A DNA stretch of 63,261 nt from CAZMRF01 sp964568735 (GTDB taxonomy: Bacteria > Acidobacteriota > Polarisedimenticolia > JACPZX01), in the NCBI GenBank assembly GCA_964568735.1, contig CAZMRF010000024.1, positions 1-63,261 on the forward strand, written 5' to 3'. The notes beneath the pieces were generated by a model. The model made no database searches and had not been told where the DNA came from. It saw only the letters and a list, made by a program, of their open reading frames with translations. The translations under genes and the position numbers were made by a program. Of the stretch, positions 59,198-63,261 are shown in pieces; position 1 is the stretch's first letter, and each line of letters opens with the position of its first letter.

Positions 59198-59887
59198 CTA
59201 CTCGGTTCCCTGCTGTGGTCGATCGATCGGCGTGGCCCCCGCGATGGAGCTCTCCCCGGCTTCGGGGTCGCGGAGGAATCGCCCGTAGTGGAGCCATGCC
59301 GCCGGCTGGGCCCCCTCCACGAAGGAGCGGAACGCGTCGTAGTGGCGCCTGGCCGCGGCGGTGACCTCTCGAAGATCGGCGGCCTTCATCGGGCCGTAGG
59401 TTCCCGCCCTGGCCCGCTCGAGAACGTATCCCCAGGCCAGCGCTTCGTAGTAGGCGCTGTTGGCCCCGGCCTCGCCGAAATCCACCAGCGGGACGCCGGC
59501 CGCTCCGGCCAGATGACGCGCGTGGAAATGCTCGTGGTCGAGGATGAGCCTGAGCCATGCGGTGCCCCGCGCCGGGTCGATGGCGTCGGGGTAGAGGATG
59601 ATCTCGTTACGGCCACCGGGAAGGGGCGTGTCGGAGAGGATCCTCGGATCCTTCCCACCGGGCCGGACGAGGCCCGAGTAAATCCCCGCGGGAGAGACGC
59701 TCGCCGCCTGGAGGCTGACGACGCGGATGGCGCTGACGAAGCGGTCGTAATCGGGGTGGAGCCCGGCGAGGAGTTCTTCGGGAGAGAGTTCCGCTGCCTC
59801 GATCGTCGCGCTGCCGAGCCAGACGACTGCGCCGACGATCAGAACGACCGTCCGCGCGGCGCGGACGGCGAGCCCCCGCTCGCCCAT
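59198..59887 (-). CDS. Secreted hypothetical protein with HEHFH motif, 229 aa
   Basis: Start at the ATG at 59887 (MGERGLAVRAARTVVLIVGAVVWLGSATIEAA), a signal peptide; the open frame to 60361 upstream is Pro/Gly/Arg noise. Mature region: ELLAGLHPDYDRFVSAIRVVSLQAASVSPAGIYSGLVRPG, GRNEIILYPDAIDPARGTAWLRLILDHEHFHARHLAGA, NSAYYEALAWGYVLERARAG, RRHYDAFRSFVEGAQPAAWLHYGRFL. The DHEHFHARH cluster on a helix, followed by an AYYEALAW helix, resembles a zinc-binding HExxH-type site and its downstream Glu helix, suggesting a metallopeptidase-like or other metal-dependent fold. No family name can be given. Confidence 0.6.
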   Translation of the reverse strand: MGERGLAVRAARTVVLIVGAVVWLGSATIEAAELSPEELLAGLHPDYDRFVSAIRVVSLQAASVSPAGIYSGLVRPGGKDPRILSDTPLPGGRNEIILYPDAIDPARGTAWLRLILDHEHFHARHLAGAAGVPLVDFGEAGANSAYYEALAWGYVLERARAGTYGPMKAADLREVTAAARRHYDAFRSFVEGAQPAAWLHYGRFLRDPEAGESSIAGATPIDRPQQGTE

Positions 59888-60497
59888 TCTCTCCAACCCC
59901 CCACCGGGCGCCGAGGCAGGAAGGACGCCCGAAACCCCGATTGCGAGCCGGAAGTGTACGGCGAAGGTGACCGCCAGCCAACCGACACCTTCGGAACCTG
60001 AGAGCTCCCGCGTACCGGAGATCGAGGTCAGGAGCCGGGGAGCCTCCATGCCGGGGTCCGATTCACAGGAGAGGCCCCAGTGGCCGAGCGGCGTCGCAGC
60101 CCTTCCATGTGTCGCGCCTCGCGGGACGTCGTGAGCGTAATGATTTAGCGACTCGTGTCTCGTACCTGAAATGAGGTTGGGTCCTCTGGCCCAACTCGAG
60201 TCCTCACCTGGGGCGGTTCCTGCCCTCGGAGAGCCCCCGGCGGAGGAGCGAGCGACACTTCTCCCTCGGAGGCCATCGCGTGATGCGGCGCCGTCAGGCG
60301 ACACTCCTCCACGGGGGGCCCCCGGTGGAGGTGCGGCCCACACGCCTCCCCCGGGGGACATGGCGCCATCCAGCCCCTGCTCACACTTTCAATTGTCAAA
60401 GATCGACTCCGGTCCGCCCGCCTCGTGAGCGATGCGGACCGGCGGCCCGCCTGATAGCGGGTCCCATTCGTCTGCTTCAACTACGCAGCTGCTTCAA
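59888..60497. other. Intergenic region, no gene seen
   Basis: 610 nt without a credible ORF on either strand. It contains GC-rich near-repeats of CCCCCGG(C/T)GGAGG (around 60235 and 60324), a lower-GC segment with TTTCAATTGTCAAAGATC (60388-60405), and the tandem 17-mers listed next. It may hold the promoter of the reverse-strand gene at 59887. Confidence 0.5.
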
Positions 60498-60505
60498 CTA
60501 CTCAG
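60472..60505 (+). repeat. Two tandem 17-bp repeats at the HNH gene end
   Basis: CTGCTTCAACTACGCAG (60472-60488) followed directly by CTGCTTCAACTACTCAG (60489-60505), 16 of 17 identical. The second copy covers the stop codon of the HNH gene. Confidence 0.85.
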
Positions 60506-61131
60506 CCGCTCCCGCCACACGAGTTTCACCCTGGTAGACGAGGAAGGGTTCGAGACCCTCTTCGACTCCGAACGACCAGACGAGGTCATCCGGAGCCTCA
60601 CCCGCGCAGCGCATGAACCCCTCGTGCAGCAGTCGCTTGTGGTGCTGCGTGCATGCCGCGACGAGGTTTCTTGGATCCTCGAGCGCGCCGCCGTGCGATC
60701 TGAAGATGATGTGGTGCTCGTGGAGCCGTCCCGTCCCCACCGACCAGCAGCCGGGCGCCATGCAGCGCCACCCGTCGCGCTCGATCGTGGGATGCTCCCG
60801 GCGCTGGCGCCTGGTGTCTTTGTTGTCCCATGTCCTCCAGAAGGCGGCGAGCGCGAGAGCGAGGACCTCCCACTCGGTGATGGTGTTGTTGATCGTCGCG
60901 CGGCAGTGAGCGACGGCGGACTCCCAGAGCGACTTCACCTCGGGCTCGGCGCGCAGCCTGATGCGGACCATGTGCCCGGGCATGGGAACCGCCACCTCGG
61001 AGTCCGCCAGAGCCGCCAGGAGCCTCTCAGCCGTCAGACGCTGTCTGCGCGTGGGCGCAGACGTGGGCAGGGCAAACTCTGTTGAGTTCGCGGAGGGCGC
61101 AGACCTGGGCAGTGCACCGTCCTGTTCTGCA
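60498..61131 (-). pseudogene. HNH endonuclease, 3' part; 5' part probably separated by the intron
   Basis: Recognisable from LTAERLLAALADSEVAVPMPGHMVRIRLRAEPEVKSLW onwards, then WEVLALALAAFWRTWDNKDTRRQRREHPTIERDGWRCMAPGC, GRLHEHHIIFRSHGGALEDPRNLVAACTQHHKRLLHEGFMRC and DDLVWSFGVE. This is the C-terminal HNH module (HEHH, N, HH) of a family of environmental HNH proteins. Upstream it carries a repeated linker (ALPRSAPSANSTEFALPTSAPTRR), after which the frame stays open by chance through the antisense of the group II intron. The open frame to 63047 is not one protein. Type is given as pseudogene because the 5' end is missing; if the intron were spliced from antisense it could not restore this gene. 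Confidence 0.6.
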
Positions 61132-63125
61132 ACCGAGTGACCCTGTCGGAAAGCCACGCCATCCGATTGCGGCGCAGACGAGGGCGTACGCCGGTAAAAC
61201 CGGCAAGGTGTTACGGATGAAAGAGCCGGACGAAGAAGGAGTAGCGACCCGCTTCGGCCCCGAGTCATGCGCCCAGCTGCCCGTGAGGGCAGGGGTGAAG
61301 TGTTGACAGGGGGACGTGCAGGCCGGGTATTGAGCCGCGAAATTCTGCCCCGCCGGAAGCACCGGCGGACACTCCGGGGTGCCGACGCCGTGCCCAAGTG
61401 CGGAAGGCCACACCTGCTGCGTCGACAGCGCGAGACGCGGCGGGACCCCGCGCGGTCTGAGACCCCGAGCATGTACGGACGCACCTTGCACGGGAACCGG
61501 GAGGTCCCGCCACCACCTGCGGCGGAGGGAGCCGCAGGCCGCATCGGGAAGTCCGAGGACGCAAGCCGATGATGAACGGTGGCGGGAAGTCGGACAGCCC
61601 CGTAGTACCGGGGAAGCCGCCGAACAAAGGCCGGGCACGGTCCGCGGAGGTGGTGGAGGGAAGGGGGCTGACCAAGGGGAACTTGTCCGAGCGCAACGCG
61701 TCCCGGACACAGGGCCGGAGTGACGCGCACAGCGCGCTGGGGCGGGTGCATCAGGCAGCACGAAGGGACAGGAAGCAGCGGTTCACCGCCCTTCTGCACC
61801 ACGTCTACGACATCGAGCGGCTCCGGGCGGCCTACTTCGCGCTGAAGCGACAGGCCGCGCCGGGCGTCGACGGCGAGACGTGGCGGCACTACGGGGAGGC
61901 GCTGGAGGAGAACCTCCAGGACCTCTCCGGAAGGCTGAAGCGGGGGGCGTACCGGGCGAAGCCGGTTCGCAGAGCGTACATCCCGAAGGCGGACGGGCGG
62001 CAGAGGCCGCTCGGAGTGCCCGTGCTGGAGGACAAGGTCGTCCAGCGCGCCGTCGTCGAGGTACTGAACGCCATCTACGAGACGGACTTCCTCGGCTTCT
62101 CCTACGGGTTCCGACCCAGGCGCAGCCCGCATCAGGCGCTGGATGCGCTGTCGGTTGGCGTTCAGAGGAGAAGGGTGAACTGGGTGCTCGACGCCGACAT
62201 CCGTGGGTTCTTCGATACCCTCGACCACGGATGGCTGGTGAAGTTCATCGAGCACCGAGTCGGGGACCGGCGCGTCGTGCGGCTCATCCAGAAGTGGCTG
62301 AGGGCCGGCGTGCTGGAGGATGGGAAGCGGACAACGAGTGAGGTGGGCACGCCCCAGGGCGGGAGCATCTCCCCGCTTCTGGCAAACGTCTACCTGCACT
62401 ACGTGTTCGACCTGTGGGCCCAGCGGTGGAGACGTAAGCAGGCGCGCGGGGACGTGGTCATCGTGCGCTTTGCGGACGACTTCGTCGTGGGGTTCGAGCA
62501 TCGGGAAGACGCCGAGCGGTTCCTGGCTGAGCTTCGGGAGCGATTCTCGCGGTTCGCCCTGGAGCTGCATCCCGACAAGACGTGTCTCATCGAGTTCGGC
62601 CGCCATGCGGAGAAGAACCGGCGGGACCGTGGCGAAGGGAAGCCCGGCACCTTCAACTTCCTCGGCTTCACGCACATCTGCGGAAAGACGCGGAAGGGTT
62701 GGTACACGGTGCGGCGACAGACGATGCGCAGACGGTGGCAGGCGAAGCTGAAGGAGGTGAAAGCCGAGCTTCGGCGCCGCATGCACCGGCCCATCCCGGA
62801 GCAGGGAGTGTACCTGCGCTCCGTGGTGGCGGGGCACACCCGTTACTACGGAGTACCGATGAACGGGCCAGCTATCGGGGCCTTCTGGATGGCGGTAGGA
62901 CGGCTGTGGTGGCGCACTCTGAGGCGCCGCAGCCAGAAGGGCCGCCGTCTGAAGGGCGACCGCATGGCCCGCTACATCAAACGGTGGCTCCCCCCCGCCC
63001 GAATCTGTCATCCCTATCCCCATGTGCGCCTGGCTGCCATGACCCAAGGTGGGAGCCGGATGCGGTAATCCCGCACGTCCGGATCTAAGGAGGGGGCCGC
63101 GGGCAACCGCGGTCCCTACTCCGAC
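61132..63125 (+). mobile_element. Group II intron with reverse transcriptase/maturase
   Basis: The intron RNA core is clear: domain I-III sequence at about 61200-61560 (for example GTGTTACGGATGAAAGAG at 61210, GACCCCGAGC at 61461), RT ORF at 61569-63068, domain V at 63053-63086 (GAGCCGGA ... TCCGGATCT with the AGC triad), and a domain VI-like stem (GGGGCCGCGG...CCGCGGTCCC) ending in CTACTCCGAC near 63125. The 5' boundary is uncertain: candidate GTG-starting ends lie between 61112 and 61266, and 61132 is a placeholder. It inserted opposite in sense to the HNH gene. Confidence 0.8.
61569..63068 (+). CDS. ltrA: Group II intron reverse transcriptase/maturase
   Basis: 499 residues. N-terminal extension with the family start MMNGGGKSDSPVVPGKPPNKG, then RT0-RT7: GVDGETWRHYGEALEENL, RAYIPKADGRQRPLGVPVLEDKVVQRAVVEVL, VLDADIRGFFDTLDHGWL, GTPQGGSISPLLANVYLHYVFD, and the catalytic FADD in VIVRFADDFVVGFE. 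The maturase X domain is C-terminal (QAKLKEVKAELRRRM ... YLRSVVAGHTRYYGVPMN), ending RICHPYPHVRLAAMTQGGSRMR. There is no HNH endonuclease (En) domain, so mobility would use a nick-independent target such as a replication fork. All catalytic residues are present, and the stop codon lies inside domain V. Confidence 0.95.
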   Translation: MMNGGGKSDSPVVPGKPPNKGRARSAEVVEGRGLTKGNLSERNASRTQGRSDAHSALGRVHQAARRDRKQRFTALLHHVYDIERLRAAYFALKRQAAPGVDGETWRHYGEALEENLQDLSGRLKRGAYRAKPVRRAYIPKADGRQRPLGVPVLEDKVVQRAVVEVLNAIYETDFLGFSYGFRPRRSPHQALDALSVGVQRRRVNWVLDADIRGFFDTLDHGWLVKFIEHRVGDRRVVRLIQKWLRAGVLEDGKRTTSEVGTPQGGSISPLLANVYLHYVFDLWAQRWRRKQARGDVVIVRFADDFVVGFEHREDAERFLAELRERFSRFALELHPDKTCLIEFGRHAEKNRRDRGEGKPGTFNFLGFTHICGKTRKGWYTVRRQTMRRRWQAKLKEVKAELRRRMHRPIPEQGVYLRSVVAGHTRYYGVPMNGPAIGAFWMAVGRLWWRTLRRRSQKGRRLKGDRMARYIKRWLPPARICHPYPHVRLAAMTQGGSRMR

Positions 63126-63259
63126 AGGTCGGTCCCGGTCGCGTCCCCCCGGGGCGCAGACGTGGACAGTCGCGCCGCGTGGCCCGGCACGAGGACGATG
63201 CCCTTGGGCAGCGGAGCGCCCTCGAGCAGCTCCCAGACCGCGGGGCGGACCTCCTTGAG
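63126..63259 (-). CDS. Partial ORF at the right edge, possible 5' exon of the interrupted gene
   Basis: Open reverse-strand frame from the window edge to the intron: LKEVRPAVWELLEGAPLPKGI..., then ARLSTSAPRGD just before the junction. The TSAP element recalls the SAP repeats in the HNH linker on the other side of the intron. No family recognised, and it may belong to an unrelated gene. Confidence 0.3.
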
Positions 63260-63261
63260 GT

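Noticed and set aside
60498..63047. A single 849-residue HNH protein on the reverse strand
   Set aside because: Only the last ~210 residues are HNH-like. The rest is antisense to group II intron RNA and its RT gene, and is low-complexity Pro/Ser/Arg sequence.
1..63261. CRISPR arrays
   Set aside because: No regularly spaced direct repeats were seen; the only tandem units found are the 17-mer pair at 60472 and the 49-mer pair at 56383, each with two copies and no spacers.

Overview
The window is a roughly 63 kb, GC-rich (visibly about two-thirds G+C) piece of a Gram-negative bacterial genome, almost certainly a metagenome scaffold: it carries a 10-N gap at 21624-21633 and a probable chimeric or broken join near 1797. 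Outer-membrane and periplasmic functions dominate (a TonB-dependent receptor with a carboxypeptidase-regulatory-like N-terminus, TonB/ExbB/ExbD/ExbD, exosortase H, a LolA-like protein, an outer-membrane beta-barrel, periplasmic TPR proteins). Together with RNase Y, an ECF sigma/anti-sigma pair and a selenoprotein this suits a free-living Acidobacteriota-like or other deep-branching diderm. The taxonomic guess is inference; no rRNA is present.

Layout. 1-1976: end of a BMP-type nucleoside/sugar ABC importer (binding protein plus tandem ATPase) whose last residues are replaced by unrelated sequence. 2000-6013: a small accessory region with orphan genes, a stand-alone structured RNA with its own promoter and terminator (c-di-GMP-riboswitch-like), a YHYH protein, a tyrosine recombinase, a small ribbon-helix-helix-like protein and tRNA-Thr(CGT). 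6210-10741: mini dihaem cytochrome, FAD-dependent geranylgeranyl-reductase-type enzyme, and an ECF sigma/anti-sigma/periplasmic effector operon. 10722-16782: exosortase H with a TPR-fused companion, GHMP kinase, GH113-like lipoprotein, small kinase, rhomboid protease. 16997-27900: dxs, leucyl aminopeptidase and molybdopterin genes (mog, moaA, then moaD-moaE) interleaved with an antiporter, methyltransferase, gamma-carbonic-anhydrase-like protein, DHH phosphoesterase and an ElbB-like protein. 28176-33780: TPR lipoprotein plus the TonB energy-transduction operon, a probable 6S RNA, and rny. 34032-48516: metabolic and envelope genes (metallo-hydrolase, pabB, LolA-like, NicO-type metal transporter, GNAT, ilvE, PMT-like glycosyltransferase, beta-barrel, SprT-like, TPR-S41 protease, TPR membrane protein). 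48613-50172: the highlight, described below. 50551-59887: TonB-dependent receptor, an orphan ABC-type binding protein coupled to a hybrid histidine kinase, a phosphodiesterase-TPR fusion and a secreted HEHFH protein. 60498-63261: an HNH endonuclease gene next to, and probably interrupted by, a group II intron in the opposite orientation.

Most striking: what looks like three consecutive reverse-strand ORFs at 48613-50172 is one 519-residue lipoprotein with two in-frame TGA codons, each at the first position of a thioredoxin-fold CxxC motif (Sec-Pro-Tyr-Cys and Sec-Pro-His-Cys). Each TGA is followed, at identical spacing, by a perfect 8-bp hairpin with a GG-containing loop. The two hairpins differ by two compensatory base-pair swaps. 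This is a tandem DsbA-like protein with two selenocysteines and two SECIS elements. It is transcribed divergently from the TonB receptor, and both genes have good sigma70-type promoters in the shared 378-bp spacer.

A second recurring theme is promoters whose -10 box lies only 8-10 nt before the start codon (5662, 6210, 12665, 24911, reverse 41532), suggesting that leaderless mRNAs are common in this organism.
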